Source: Armatimonadota bacterium (GTDB lineage Bacteria; Armatimonadota; Fimbriimonadia; Fimbriimonadales; Fimbriimonadaceae). Taken from it: a DNA stretch of 64,000 bases. A program made the position numbers and the translations under genes. The stretch is taken from assembly GCA_018268395.1 (NCBI GenBank), contig JAFDWQ010000005.1, positions 219,883 through 283,882 on the forward strand, written 5' to 3'. Positions 50,644-60,432 of this stretch are shown here, piece by piece. The notes beneath the pieces were generated by a model. The model did no database searches, was not told the origin of the DNA, and worked only from the letters and a program-made list of their open reading frames with translations. The first letter of the stretch is position 1. Every line of letters starts with the position of its first letter.

Positions 50644-51250
50644 GGGCGGCGTCCCCCTTCCGACCTCTTTTGAGGTCAGAGGCCTTCAACCCGGATCTGA
50701 CCGATTCCGTCTTTTCTGTGACGTCCGTGCGGTCGTCAGCGAACCCGTCCTGGTGCTTGATCAAGAGCCAGTTCTTCACCTCCCGCGTGCGCACCAACGT
50801 CCAAGACCCGTGCAGCTTCTTGCCGAAAAGCGTGAACGACAGTTTGCCGACTTCCAACCCTTTGGTCATGGCAGCCCGAGCTTTACGGCGATCCTCGATG
50901 GGTTCCCGGTCTTCGGTCTCCGGCACATATTCGCCTTCGTCCCAAAGGACGACTTCGCCGGCACCGTATTGACCTTCGGGAATGACGCCCTCGAACCCTC
51001 CATAGGAGACGGGATGGTCTTCGACCTGGACCGCCAGACGCTTGACCTTGGGGTCCAAGGAGGGGCCCTTTGGAACGGCCCAAGAAAGGAGGACGCCGTC
51101 GTGCTCCAGGCGGAAGTCGTAGTGGAGCCTTGTGGCGTCGTGCATCTGGACGACGAAGGACGAGCGCGCCGACCTCGACTTTTTCGGGCGGTCCGGGGGA
51201 GGTTCGGGCGTTTTCTTAAAGTCCCGCTTGGCCTTGTACTCTCGCAACAC
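50612..51250 (-). CDS. LigD-type 3'-phosphoesterase domain protein
   Basis: The 212-residue protein carries the LigD PE domain: FVVQMHDATRLHYDFRLEHDG, WAVPKGPSLDP, VEDHPVSYGGFEGVIPEGQYGAGEVVLWDEG in parts and a C-terminal NWLLIKHQD. This domain trims 3' ends at breaks. In Mycobacterium and Pseudomonas it is fused to the ligase and polymerase; here it is a stand-alone gene between ku and the ligase-polymerase. The start is GTG 51250. A basic, Pro-rich N-terminus precedes the domain. Confidence 0.9.
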   Translation of the reverse strand: MLREYKAKRDFKKTPEPPPDRPKKSRSARSSFVVQMHDATRLHYDFRLEHDGVLLSWAVPKGPSLDPKVKRLAVQVEDHPVSYGGFEGVIPEGQYGAGEVVLWDEGEYVPETEDREPIEDRRKARAAMTKGLEVGKLSFTLFGKKLHGSWTLVRTREVKNWLLIKHQDGFADDRTDVTEKTESVRSGLKASDLKRGRKGDAAHGAPFPRSGP

Positions 51251-51252
51251 GG

Positions 51253-52065
51253 TCAGCCGGTCCTCCGCTTCTTCGCTTTCGGTTTGGCGGCGCCTGCGCC
51301 CTTCGCGGATTCGAGGCTGGCCCGCAGGGCGTCCATGAGGTCATAGACCTTGGTTCCGCTGGGGGCCTCGGGCGCTTCGGCCACTTCGCCGCCCTCTCGT
51401 TTGGCTTCGATCATGGCCAATAGGGCTTCGCGGTACTCGTCGCGGTGTTCCTCGGGATCGAACCGGGCCGTCATGAGGTCGATCAGGTTCTCGGCCAGGG
51501 CCAGTTGCTTCTTGTCGACCTCTCGCTTGTCGAACCCGCTCGCGGCCGGTACCCGGATCTCGTCCGGATAGTAGAGGGTCTCGAGGACGACCGTCCCGTT
51601 CCCTGGACGCAACAGGCACAAGTTCTCCTTGTTCCGCAGAGCGACCTTGCCGACCGCAGAGACGTTCTTCGACGACAAGGCCTTGAAGAACAAGGCGAAC
51701 GGCTTGACGCCCGCTTCTGAAGGTTCCAGATAGTAGCTCGCGTCGTAGTACAGAGGGTCGACGTCGTCTTCGTCGACGAACGACGTGATCTCGATCGTGT
51801 GCTTGGAAGAGACGGGCAGCTTGTCCAAGTCCGCGTCCGTAACGGTCACGTACTGGCCCTTCGAGACCTCGAACCCACGGACGATGTCCTCAGGTTCGAG
51901 CGCCACGTCGTCGACCGGGCACCACTTTTTCAGCTTGATCCGAGAACCGCACGTCTTGTGCAGTTGGTGGAACCGGACGTCTTTCTCGCTCGTCGCCGGA
52001 TAGAGACCGACCGGAATGCTGACCATCCCGAACGTGACCACACCGTTCCAGACCGCTCTCGCCAT
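51253..52065 (-). CDS. ku: Ku protein, non-homologous end joining
   Basis: This 270-residue bacterial Ku starts MARAVWNGVVTFGMVSIPVGLYPAT in part and has FHQLHKTCGSRIKLKKWCPVDD, VFVDEDDVDPLYYDASYYLEP-like core and the Lys-rich C-terminal tail AKPKAKKRRTG. Ku rings bind DNA ends and recruit LigD. ATG 52065 is chosen since GAGGAG lies five bases upstream and homology starts there. It is the first gene of the NHEJ operon. Confidence 0.93.
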   Translation of the reverse strand: MARAVWNGVVTFGMVSIPVGLYPATSEKDVRFHQLHKTCGSRIKLKKWCPVDDVALEPEDIVRGFEVSKGQYVTVTDADLDKLPVSSKHTIEITSFVDEDDVDPLYYDASYYLEPSEAGVKPFALFFKALSSKNVSAVGKVALRNKENLCLLRPGNGTVVLETLYYPDEIRVPAASGFDKREVDKKQLALAENLIDLMTARFDPEEHRDEYREALLAMIEAKREGGEVAEAPEAPSGTKVYDLMDALRASLESAKGAGAAKPKAKKRRTG

Positions 52066-52139
52066 GAATGCTCCTCTCACCGTTCATGACGCCGGGCCGT
52101 GCGGCGTTCGACGGGACGTCCGCCAAGGACGCGGTCGGA

Positions 52140-53255
52140 TCAGAAGTCCACGGCTCGGTGGGAAGAGTGCGAAGACAAGGCCGCCGCCCAAAGACGGTGG
52201 CTCATGACGGCTTCGTCGACCGTCGCGCAGCCGAAGCGTCCGTCAAGACGCCCTTCGCGTTCGGCCAGGTACGCGGCGAGCATCTGCAGCAGCGCGTCCG
52301 GAAAACCGAACTCGAAGATCCCTCCCGTCACGACGGGATAGGACGGCTTGTGACCCACGTCTTGCCGGATCCAGCCTTGGGAACCTCCGTCGCGATAGCT
52401 CCAAAGGGTTTTGGGCTCCTTCGTCGAAAACCGTACGCCGCACCGTGAGCCGAGGACTTCGACGCGCCAGGTGTTCGTTTCCCCCGGGGCCAACCTCTTG
52501 GTCTCCAGCCGCATGGGTGCGCCGTTTGCAAGCGTGGTGTGGAGCGTGGCGTTGTCCCACGTGTCGCAATCCGCGGTCCCGCCTCTTCCGTCCGGGCGGG
52601 TCGTCACGACGTTCTGTAACTGCGCATAGACGGAAACCGGATGAAACCCGAGTCGGAAGGGAAGGTGGACGACGTGAAGTCCAAGGTCGTTCATGACGCC
52701 CGCCTGACCGCACGTGGCCGCTTTCCGCTTCCAGTTGACCGGCTTCTTCAGGTCGAGGTCCGACGAGTGGAGGAACACACTCTGGACTTCAAGGAGGTCG
52801 CCGATGTCGTCCCGACGTAGGTGCTCGAACACGGCTTGGGCACCGGGGAAGAACGGGAACTCGGAACTGACCCGCACGAACCGTCCTGACGACCGGACGG
52901 AATCAGAAATCCTCTGTGCCGCAGCGAGGTCGATCCCGAACGGCTTTTCGGCGAGCAGGTCCTTTCCTGCAGCCACGGTCGCCGTGTAGACCTCTTCATG
53001 AAGGTCGTGCGGCACGGCCGCGTAGACGACGTCGACGTCCGGCGATGCCAGCAGTTCGCGGTAGTCAGCGGTCAAGAGGCTGACGCCCGGTACCTGTCGG
53101 AACCAGTCCAGGGCGCCAGGGTCCGTGTCGGCGACGGCGGTCAGACTGACGTCGACGGGCCGGTCAAGGAGGACGAACCACCGGGCCAAGGCGCTCGCGG
53201 TTTCGCGTCCCATGAGTCCGCCGCCGATGACGCCGATCTTGACGATGGGCTTCAT
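52140..53255 (-). CDS. Gfo/Idh/MocA-family oxidoreductase
   Basis: This 371-residue protein begins VKIGVIGGGLMGRETASAL and contains VYAAVPHDLHEEVY, LLAEKPFGIDLAAAQ (catalytic Lys) and a C-terminal substrate domain. It overlaps the upstream aldolase gene stop by ATGA, so oxidoreductase and aldolase are made together. This suggests a sugar or polyol catabolic step. The substrate is unknown. Confidence 0.86.
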   Translation of the reverse strand: MKPIVKIGVIGGGLMGRETASALARWFVLLDRPVDVSLTAVADTDPGALDWFRQVPGVSLLTADYRELLASPDVDVVYAAVPHDLHEEVYTATVAAGKDLLAEKPFGIDLAAAQRISDSVRSSGRFVRVSSEFPFFPGAQAVFEHLRRDDIGDLLEVQSVFLHSSDLDLKKPVNWKRKAATCGQAGVMNDLGLHVVHLPFRLGFHPVSVYAQLQNVVTTRPDGRGGTADCDTWDNATLHTTLANGAPMRLETKRLAPGETNTWRVEVLGSRCGVRFSTKEPKTLWSYRDGGSQGWIRQDVGHKPSYPVVTGGIFEFGFPDALLQMLAAYLAEREGRLDGRFGCATVDEAVMSHRLWAAALSSHSSHRAVDF

Positions 53256-54082
53256 GTCGCGAGGTGCCTGGCCGCCTCTGAGGCCGTCGCGCCCTCGTGG
53301 ACGATGGCCATCAAGGCCCGGGTCATTCCCGACGGATCGGGGTGCTGGACGATGTTCCGGCCATAGACGATCCCTTGGACGCCTTGGCCCATCAGTGCTT
53401 CCGTCCTGGCGAGGATCTCGCCGTCCGGAGCGCGGCCGCCGCCACGGACGAGGACGGGGACCCGGGCGGTTTCCACGACACGGCGGTAGTCCGACACGTC
53501 GTCGGTCGGGTCGGCTTTGATCACGTCCGCTCCGAGTTCGACCGCTTGACGGACGAGGGGCACGATCTTGGCAGGGTCGCCGTCGACCATGTACCCACCG
53601 GACACGGAGTTCGGCCGGAACACAAGGGGCTCGACCATCAAGGGCATCCCCCAACGTTCGCACTCCGGTTTGATCTTGAGCACGTTTTGGACGCACTGGT
53701 CCGTGACGTCCGGTCGTCCAGGGATCTGGAACAGGTTGACGACGACGCAGACCGCATCGAGGCGCAAGGCTTGGCCGACCGGATCCTCGATCATCCTGCT
53801 GAACAGCGTGGTCGGCAGCTCCTTTCCGTAGACGTTGGCGACGTCCGTGCGCAGGACGAGTGAGGGCTTCTGCTTGCCAGGGATCGACTGGAGGACCGGT
53901 GCCTGGCCGACCGTCAGCTGGACCGCGTCCGGCCCGGCTGCGACGACGGTGGCCACCGTCGCTGTGATGTCCTCGATCCCGGTCAAGAACGACGCTTCGT
54001 TGAAGAAGCCGTGATCGACGGCGACGTCGAGGCAACGGCCGGAGCGGCCGTCGAAAAGTCTGCGGAGCCGAAATGACGTCAT
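53252..54082 (-). CDS. Class I aldolase of the DhnA/FbaB/LsrF type
   Basis: This 276-residue TIM-barrel protein starts at MTSFRLRRLFDGRSGRCLDVAVDHG, has the Schiff-base Lys in GADVIKADPTDD and the phosphate-binding VLVRGGGRAPDGE and GIVYGRNIVQHPDP. Relatives are class I fructose-bisphosphate aldolase and LsrF. Coupling to an oxidoreductase favours a specialised sugar pathway. ATG 54082 begins the homologous region; a longer upstream frame is antisense to the next gene and is rejected. Confidence 0.85.
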   Translation of the reverse strand: MTSFRLRRLFDGRSGRCLDVAVDHGFFNEASFLTGIEDITATVATVVAAGPDAVQLTVGQAPVLQSIPGKQKPSLVLRTDVANVYGKELPTTLFSRMIEDPVGQALRLDAVCVVVNLFQIPGRPDVTDQCVQNVLKIKPECERWGMPLMVEPLVFRPNSVSGGYMVDGDPAKIVPLVRQAVELGADVIKADPTDDVSDYRRVVETARVPVLVRGGGRAPDGEILARTEALMGQGVQGIVYGRNIVQHPDPSGMTRALMAIVHEGATASEAARHLAT

Positions 54083-54157
54083 CGGTCGGGAAGAAGATAC
54101 CAGTGCGTCCGGACAGCGACGCGAACGGCGTGCCTCTTCCGTCTGGAACCGATAGAC

Positions 54158-55384
54158 ATGCGCAGAGTCTTTGTGTCCGTCCTCCTCCTGGCCGTTGCCG
54201 TCGGAGCCGCCTTCGCGCAGCAGGCCGCTCCCCGGAAGATCGCTCCGAAAGACGTGCTCAAGCTCACGTGCGCCGAGGAAGAACTGCTGAACAAGGAGTA
54301 CAAGGTCACCAAGGACGGCGTGATCCTCATGGACTTCTTGGGAGCGGTCGAAGTTTCCGGACTGACCGACACGGAAGCGGCCGAGCTCGTCAGCAAGAAG
54401 CTGACGCAAGAGCGCATCGTCCGGACCGCGACGGTCAAGGTCGAGTTCAAGAACGCGGCCCCGGCCGAAGGTGTTCCGACCAAGTCGCCCGAGAACAAGC
54501 CGACCGAGCCGGACAAGAAGCCTGCCGAAACGGAGAAGAAGCCGGCGGACGACGGGAAGGCCCAAGATCCGCCCCAGACCGTCCTCCCTTCGGCCGAACG
54601 GCCGATCCGACTGAGCGGCGAATTCAAAACGTGCGGCGAGCGGCCGTATCAGAGCGGGACGACGGTTTCGGCGCTCGTGAACGAAGTCGGAGCGAACGAG
54701 GGCGCCGACGTCTCCAAAATCGTCGTGAAATCGACGGACGGCTCGACCCGGTTCGTCGACGCGACGAAACCGGAACCGGGCATCGCTCTCAAACCGGGCG
54801 ACGAGATCATCCTCGTGTCGACGAACGGCCCGGCCAAGGAGGTCTATGTTCTCGGAAGCGTCGCGAAGCCGGGGACGGTCAAACACCGCCCTGGCATGAC
54901 GGCCAAAGCCGCGATCGAGGCTGCGGGCGGGTTCGCGGGAGCAGGCGAGAAGAAACGCGTCTCGATCGAGAGGAACGGACAGATCGTGCAGACCCTTGAC
55001 GAGACCAAGGCCAACGCCGACCTCGTGATCCAGCCGGAAGACCGTGTGCTCGTCGAAACCGGCGAAAGCCGCGCGTACATCAAGGTGGACGGGGCGGTCA
55101 AGAGCCCGGGCTATTTCGTCGCCACACCGGGCATGAAGCTGAGCGAGGCCGTCGCTGCGGCCGGCGGGTTTGCCGCGAAGGCGAAGACCAAAAAGGTCCA
55201 GGTCACGTCGAACGGTGGCAAGGCGCGCACGATCGACTTCGATGAAATCGAGCAGGGTTACATGGGCGACGTGCTCCTTCAGCCTGGGGACCAAGTGGTC
55301 GTCCCTGGACAGAAGCGGAAGGACGACACGCTTCTGAAACTGGGAGGCGGCTTGGCCGCGTTCTGGCTCCTCTTCGGGCGATGA
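54158..55384 (+). CDS. Polysaccharide export/SLBB-domain protein
   Basis: The 408-residue product has a signal peptide (VSVLLLAVAVGAAFAQ), a Poly_export-type domain (IAPKDVLKLTCAEEELLNKEYKVTKDGVI in part), a Lys/Pro/Glu-rich linker (residues about 113-145) and three SLBB-like repeats (RPIRLSGEF, KEVYVLGSVAKPGTV, AYIKVDGAVKSPGYF). A C-terminal hydrophobic segment follows (LLKLGGGLAAFWLLFGR). This resembles Wza-type export proteins without a lipobox. It overlaps the next gene by ATGA. Confidence 0.83.
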   Translation: MRRVFVSVLLLAVAVGAAFAQQAAPRKIAPKDVLKLTCAEEELLNKEYKVTKDGVILMDFLGAVEVSGLTDTEAAELVSKKLTQERIVRTATVKVEFKNAAPAEGVPTKSPENKPTEPDKKPAETEKKPADDGKAQDPPQTVLPSAERPIRLSGEFKTCGERPYQSGTTVSALVNEVGANEGADVSKIVVKSTDGSTRFVDATKPEPGIALKPGDEIILVSTNGPAKEVYVLGSVAKPGTVKHRPGMTAKAAIEAAGGFAGAGEKKRVSIERNGQIVQTLDETKANADLVIQPEDRVLVETGESRAYIKVDGAVKSPGYFVATPGMKLSEAVAAAGGFAAKAKTKKVQVTSNGGKARTIDFDEIEQGYMGDVLLQPGDQVVVPGQKRKDDTLLKLGGGLAAFWLLFGR

Positions 55385-56109
55385 AGTGGGACCGGTCGAA
55401 GGGCCGTCCAGAGCCGATCAAGGCCCTGAACAGGATCCTCGAACGGGAGAACGGCGAGCCGCTTGTTGACATGCGGCTCGCCGCTCCGTCTTTGGTCGCG
55501 ATGAGGCCGGTCGTCATACCGTGGTGCCGCGAAAGCGTCGCAACGATGGCCGAGGCCGCTGCGCGTTCGTTGCCGTCCGGAACCAAGTTAGGCTATGTCG
55601 AGGCATGGCGCCCTTGGATCCGTCAAAAGCGCATTTTCGATTGGATGTGGGCGTGTCTGGAAGAGGCCCGGCCAGGTTTGCCTTATGCGACGATGAGAAG
55701 GACCGTCTGCCGGTGGGTGGCGCCCGTCGACCAGAAGGCGCCGCCGGGGCATTGTACGGGAGCGGCACTCGACGTGTACCTGCTCGGTCCCGAAGGGAAG
55801 GAGTTGGACGTCACGTCGCCGTTCGACCGGTTCCGATCGACGCCGACCTATACGTTCGGACTCTCGGACGAAGCGTCCCGAAACCGGACGCTCTTGGTCG
55901 AGACGATGACCGGGGCCGGATTTTCGAACTGCCGTGACGAGTATTGGCACTACTCCTACGGCGACGCCGGATGGGCCGTCCGTACCGGTCGCGGCGAGTG
56001 CTTTTACGGACTCGTCGAGTTGCCCGAATCGGAGTGGTATCAGAACCAGATCGAGTGGGAAGCCAAGCTTGAAGACCGGATCAACCCTTTCCTTTCTCCG
56101 GCCCCTTAG
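55381..56109 (+). CDS. VanX/D-Ala-D-Ala dipeptidase-like metallopeptidase
   Basis: The 242-residue protein has EAWRP, GHCTGAALDVYL and EYWHYSYGD, which match the Arg, the SxHxxGxAxD zinc motif (with Gly for Ser) and the ExWH catalytic motif of VanX/DdpX peptidases. No signal peptide is evident, so it is probably cytoplasmic. It is translationally coupled to the SLBB protein gene. It may act on a peptidoglycan-derived dipeptide. Its last 29 bases overlap the convergent gene. Confidence 0.8.
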   Translation: MKWDRSKGRPEPIKALNRILERENGEPLVDMRLAAPSLVAMRPVVIPWCRESVATMAEAAARSLPSGTKLGYVEAWRPWIRQKRIFDWMWACLEEARPGLPYATMRRTVCRWVAPVDQKAPPGHCTGAALDVYLLGPEGKELDVTSPFDRFRSTPTYTFGLSDEASRNRTLLVETMTGAGFSNCRDEYWHYSYGDAGWAVRTGRGECFYGLVELPESEWYQNQIEWEAKLEDRINPFLSPAP

Positions 56110-58411
56110 GCACCACGATCGACTTCAACCAGTCTAACGGCATGCGCGGTCCTTGCGGGCGGAAACCAGGCAAGGCGACATGGACGACGTCGAGCGCGAT
56201 CCCGGCCCGTTGCACCATCGGGCATTCGAACCGGAAATTGGTCACGCCCTTGGGAAGTTCGATGTCTCCGAACTTGTACCAGCCAAACCCGTCGCCGTAA
56301 TAGCTGAGCGGCTTCTCAGGCGGGCCGAGGACCTTGTCGCCGACGGCCATACGGACCTGGCTCCTTAATGCCGCCGGGATCCGGGCCGCGATCCAGACTT
56401 CGTACTGGCCAGGAAGTCGCGGGGCGAGAGGATATTCCGCAAAGAGCGGGACGCCGAACGATGGGAGCCGGGCCGAAGTCGCCAAGACGGTGTCGCTTGC
56501 GGCACCGGGAACGGGCCCCGTTTCGCCGAAATTGTGCCTCGGGGAACGCGTGGCCGCGATCCAGAGGTAAGGGGCGGCACGCGGCGCGATGCGCTCCAGT
56601 TGGGCCCGCAGCGTCAAGAAGCTGGCACCGGGCGTCCGGTCGAAGGCCTTGACGGCGTCGAGGAACTGGAACCGTTCTCGTCCGGTGGGGTTGACCAGGT
56701 TCTCGTTCGCGTCGAGCAGCTTTGTGATCTCGCCGGACGTCTCGGCGAACGCGACGGTCGGGACCGGGAGCTCGCTCGATCCCCGGAAGACGAGCGGCGT
56801 TGTCGGGACTTCGAGCTCGATCTCGTTCTTCTTTTTCCGGAACGGGACGGCGGTGCCTTGCACGTCTTCGACGGTCACTGTCTTCACGTCCGAAACCCGG
56901 ACGGAGACCTTGCGGGGGACCGTCGTCGACCAGAGGACATAGACGTTCTGTCCGGCCGCGGACTCATAGCCTTCGAAGTCGGACCCGTACAGGACGCGGC
57001 GTCCTTGCCCCGGGGACGGGAGCCAGAGGAGACCGCCCGTCAATCGGGAGGGGAAGGCCGGGTCTTGGGCCGCTTCTGGATAGAACAGGGCCTTGGGCCG
57101 CCACTCGGCCGAAGAGACATCGGTCGCCCGTGTCGCGGCGAGCCGGCCGACCGCCTGACGCTGACCGTCGTCTTGGGCTTCGAAGAACCAGGCGCGAACA
57201 CCGAGCGATTCGAGGTCCATGACCGTGTCTTCGACGCTTTGTCCGGCGTTGAGCCCTGTCGCGGCGACAAGTCCTGGTTTCTCGCGTCGCAACACGCTGG
57301 AGACGGGCCTCGCGCTCGTGTCCCAGAGCGACATCGCGGACTCGCCCGATGGCCGAAACGCGACGCCGTCGATCGTCGAGTCCCGGGTGCTGTACGGGCC
57401 GTCCCATCCCGACCAGGTCGAGAGGACGGGTGCGTCGATCTGGAGTCGGATGTTGTCCAGCAGTGTCTGGAGACGTCTCCGGGCGACGTTGGCGACGACC
57501 GTCCGGACGTCCCTCCATGCGAGGGACGACTGACGGTCGACCGGGTAGAGCCTGTCCGTATCGGCGTCCCAGAGGTCGGCCACGCCGCGCGTTTCCGACC
57601 AGAGCGGGACCAGCCGGGCAAGCTTGTCGAATCGGTCGAGGTCGTTCGCCGAGAGGCCCCAGGCCTTCGTGGCCGTCGAGACGCTCGTGTACTTGGTCTC
57701 GAGGAACGCCACCATCTCCGTCAGGAAAAGCCTGGATTTCGGGACGACGGACGCGTCAGCACCGGGGAACGCCAGTTCCGACCCGAGCGGATCGACGAGC
57801 CCCCGGAACCCAGGGCCAGGCGGCGCGGTCTTGAGGAACCCGAGCAAGCGGTCGCGCTGAGCGTCGAGCCCCTCGTAGAAGTCGGTCGCCTCGACGGTCT
57901 TCCCGACGGGATAGACCAGTAGCGTGTGAGGAAGTTCGACCAGTGGATCGATCGATGTTCGGAGGCGGCCGTCGACGGTCTTTTCACGACGCGACCACCG
58001 GACGCTTCCGTCCCTCTGGACGGCCATGACGAGGAGCGCTTCGTCGGTCTCGGGCATCGGGACGTCGACGAACGTCTTCTTCGTGACGTCCGAAATCCGG
58101 AACCCGCCGGGTTCGACGGTCACGCCGGAACCGACGGGGGCGGCCGTCATGATCCGGGCCATGTAGGTCATGCCCGCTTCGTCGAGTTCTTTACAGGCTT
58201 CGGACCAGGATTTGGGGTCGTCGAGGGTGAAATCGAGAAGGACGTCGCGCACTCCGGCCGCCTTGGCCTGTCGCACGGCGCTCACGTTCGCAGGGATCTC
58301 AAGACCGACGGGCAGATACGGTCTCCCGCCCCAGATCAAGGCATTGTTCTCGTTGATGGACCAGGCCGACGGACGGCCCAGGACGAGGGCCATGATCAGG
58401 GGCGCCGTCAT
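56081..58411 (-). CDS. Large secreted protein with a glycoside-hydrolase-like N-terminal region
   Basis: The 776-residue product has an N-terminal hydrophobic stretch ([17 protein letters not shown]) that may be a short signal. [34 protein letters not shown] resembles the start of GH42/GH35-like beta-galactosidase barrels, and [20 protein letters not shown] recalls the trimerisation part. The C-terminal third holds two beta-sandwich-like domains. No catalytic pair could be confirmed. TAGGCT ends seven bases before the ATG. It probably acts on glycans, but this is tentative. Confidence 0.65.
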   Translation of the reverse strand: MTAPLIMALVLGRPSAWSINENNALIWGGRPYLPVGLEIPANVSAVRQAKAAGVRDVLLDFTLDDPKSWSEACKELDEAGMTYMARIMTAAPVGSGVTVEPGGFRISDVTKKTFVDVPMPETDEALLVMAVQRDGSVRWSRREKTVDGRLRTSIDPLVELPHTLLVYPVGKTVEATDFYEGLDAQRDRLLGFLKTAPPGPGFRGLVDPLGSELAFPGADASVVPKSRLFLTEMVAFLETKYTSVSTATKAWGLSANDLDRFDKLARLVPLWSETRGVADLWDADTDRLYPVDRQSSLAWRDVRTVVANVARRRLQTLLDNIRLQIDAPVLSTWSGWDGPYSTRDSTIDGVAFRPSGESAMSLWDTSARPVSSVLRREKPGLVAATGLNAGQSVEDTVMDLESLGVRAWFFEAQDDGQRQAVGRLAATRATDVSSAEWRPKALFYPEAAQDPAFPSRLTGGLLWLPSPGQGRRVLYGSDFEGYESAAGQNVYVLWSTTVPRKVSVRVSDVKTVTVEDVQGTAVPFRKKKNEIELEVPTTPLVFRGSSELPVPTVAFAETSGEITKLLDANENLVNPTGRERFQFLDAVKAFDRTPGASFLTLRAQLERIAPRAAPYLWIAATRSPRHNFGETGPVPGAASDTVLATSARLPSFGVPLFAEYPLAPRLPGQYEVWIAARIPAALRSQVRMAVGDKVLGPPEKPLSYYGDGFGWYKFGDIELPKGVTNFRFECPMVQRAGIALDVVHVALPGFRPQGPRMPLDWLKSIVVPKGPEKGKG

Positions 58412-58446
58412 GGGAGCAAGCCTACCTGAGGGGGTATCGTCAGCCC

Positions 58447-60432
58447 GTGATCCCGACGGTGACGGACATCGATCAAACGTGCCTCAAGGTCGTTCGCGGA
58501 CTGGCGATCGACGCCGTTCAGAAAGCGAACTCCGGGCATCCGGGAATGCCGATGGGCGCGGCCGCGATGGCCCACGCGCTGTGGACCCGTCACCTTAAAC
58601 ACGATCCGTCCGACCCGAAGTGGCCGGACAGGGACCGCTTCGTCCTGTCTGCTGGGCATGGTTCGATGCTCCTCTACGCCCTGTTGTTCTTGACGGGCTA
58701 TGAGTTGACGCTCGAGGACATCAAGAGGTTCAGACAGTGGGGAAGCGCGACACCGGGGCATCCAGAGAACTTCGTGACTCCCGGAGTCGAAATGGCGACC
58801 GGCCCCTTGGGCCAGGGGATCTCGACCGCCGTCGGCATGGCGATCGCCGAGCGGTATCTGGCCGCCCGCTACAACCGGGACGACCATCACATCGTCGACC
58901 ACCGCACGTACGTGATCGCCAGCGACGGCGACCTGATGGAGGGCGTGGCCAACGAAGCCTGTTCGCTTGCCGGACATCTGGGCTTGAACAAGCTGACGGT
59001 CCTTTACGACGACAACCGGATCACGATCGACGGACGGACCGATCTCGCCTACTCCGAGAACGTCCCGGCCAAGTTCGAGGCGATCGGATGGTCGGTGCTC
59101 TCTTGCGACGGCATGGACGTCGAAGCCGTCGACGCCTGCATCAGGGCGGCGCGCGAAAGCGCGGACAAGCCGACGCTCATCGTCTGCAAGACCACGATCG
59201 GTTACGGGTCGCCCAACAAAGCAGGCACCGCCGGAGTCCACGGTTCGCCGCTCGGTGTGGACGAAGCCGCCTTGACCAAGCGTGCGCTCGGCATCCCTGA
59301 CGACCAAGAGTTCTGGATCGACGACGATGCGATCCGCTTCTACCGTTCGGCCCTCACGCGGGGCCGTGAGGCGCACGGGGCTTGGAACGACGCCATGGCC
59401 CGTTATGCCGAGGCTTTTCCCGACGAAGCCGACGCTTACCGGAAGTCGCTGACCTGCGAACCGGGGACCGATTGGACGGCGGACCTGCCCGTGTTCGACG
59501 CCGACGAGGCGACCCGCGACTCCAGCGGCAAAGTCTTGAACGCGGTCGCGGGTTCTTTCCCGGACCTCTTGTCCGGCTCTGCAGACCTGACCGACAATGT
59601 CAAGACCCGGATCAAGGGCTCGCCCGAGTTCTCGAAGGTCGAGCCGACGGGACGGAACCTGGCCTTGGGCGTCCGGGAACACGCGATGGCGGCCGCTTTT
59701 AACGGGATCACGCTCCACGGAGGCACAAGGGCCTGTGGCGGGAGCTTCCTCATCTTCAGCGACTATTGCCGGCCCTCGATCCGCCTGGCCGCCTTGATGG
59801 AGTGTCCGACCGTCTTCGTGTTCTCGCACGATTCGATCGGCTTGGGCGAAGACGGCCCGACCCATCAGCCGATCGAGCAGATCGCGAGCCTGCGCGCGGT
59901 CCCGAACCTCAACGTGATGCGTCCTGCCGACGGGAACGAGACGTCCGCCTGTTGGAAGGTCGCTCTGGAAGCCAAGAAGACGCCGAGCATGATCGTGCTC
60001 ACGCGGCAAAAGGTCAAGCTCTTGACGCCGGGCATGGTCACGAGGCACCCTGCCGAAAAGGGCGCCTACGTCGTGCGGGAAGCCTCGGGCGGGGCCCCGG
60101 CGATGATCCTGATCGGGACGGGTTCGGAACTCGGCTTGGCCGTCGCTGCCGGTGAGGCGCTCGAAGCACAAGGCGTCGCGACGCGGGTCGTGTCGATGCC
60201 GTCGTGGTTCTTGTTCGAGAAGCAATCGGACAGCTATCGCGGGTCCGTCCTTCCCAAGGGCGTGCCGACCGTTTCGGTCGAAGCCGCGTCCACGTTCGGC
60301 TGGGCCAAGTACGCCCAGGCACACGTCGGCATCGACCACTTCGGCGCATCGGCGCCCGCCGACGTCCTCTTCCGTGAGTTCGGCTTCACGGTCGAGAACG
60401 TCGTCGCGACGGCCCAATCGTTGCTCGGCTAA
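58447..60432 (+). CDS. tkt: Transketolase
   Basis: This 661-residue thiamine-diphosphate enzyme interconverts pentose-phosphate-pathway sugars. It has [28 protein letters not shown], the ThDP motif [14 protein letters not shown]...[25 protein letters not shown] and the C-terminal [11 protein letters not shown]. Length and order are standard. Start GTG 58447 lies six bases after TATCGT (58435-58440). It ends four bases into the convergent secreted-protein gene. Confidence 0.95.
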   Translation: MIPTVTDIDQTCLKVVRGLAIDAVQKANSGHPGMPMGAAAMAHALWTRHLKHDPSDPKWPDRDRFVLSAGHGSMLLYALLFLTGYELTLEDIKRFRQWGSATPGHPENFVTPGVEMATGPLGQGISTAVGMAIAERYLAARYNRDDHHIVDHRTYVIASDGDLMEGVANEACSLAGHLGLNKLTVLYDDNRITIDGRTDLAYSENVPAKFEAIGWSVLSCDGMDVEAVDACIRAARESADKPTLIVCKTTIGYGSPNKAGTAGVHGSPLGVDEAALTKRALGIPDDQEFWIDDDAIRFYRSALTRGREAHGAWNDAMARYAEAFPDEADAYRKSLTCEPGTDWTADLPVFDADEATRDSSGKVLNAVAGSFPDLLSGSADLTDNVKTRIKGSPEFSKVEPTGRNLALGVREHAMAAAFNGITLHGGTRACGGSFLIFSDYCRPSIRLAALMECPTVFVFSHDSIGLGEDGPTHQPIEQIASLRAVPNLNVMRPADGNETSACWKVALEAKKTPSMIVLTRQKVKLLTPGMVTRHPAEKGAYVVREASGGAPAMILIGTGSELGLAVAAGEALEAQGVATRVVSMPSWFLFEKQSDSYRGSVLPKGVPTVSVEAASTFGWAKYAQAHVGIDHFGASAPADVLFREFGFTVENVVATAQSLLG

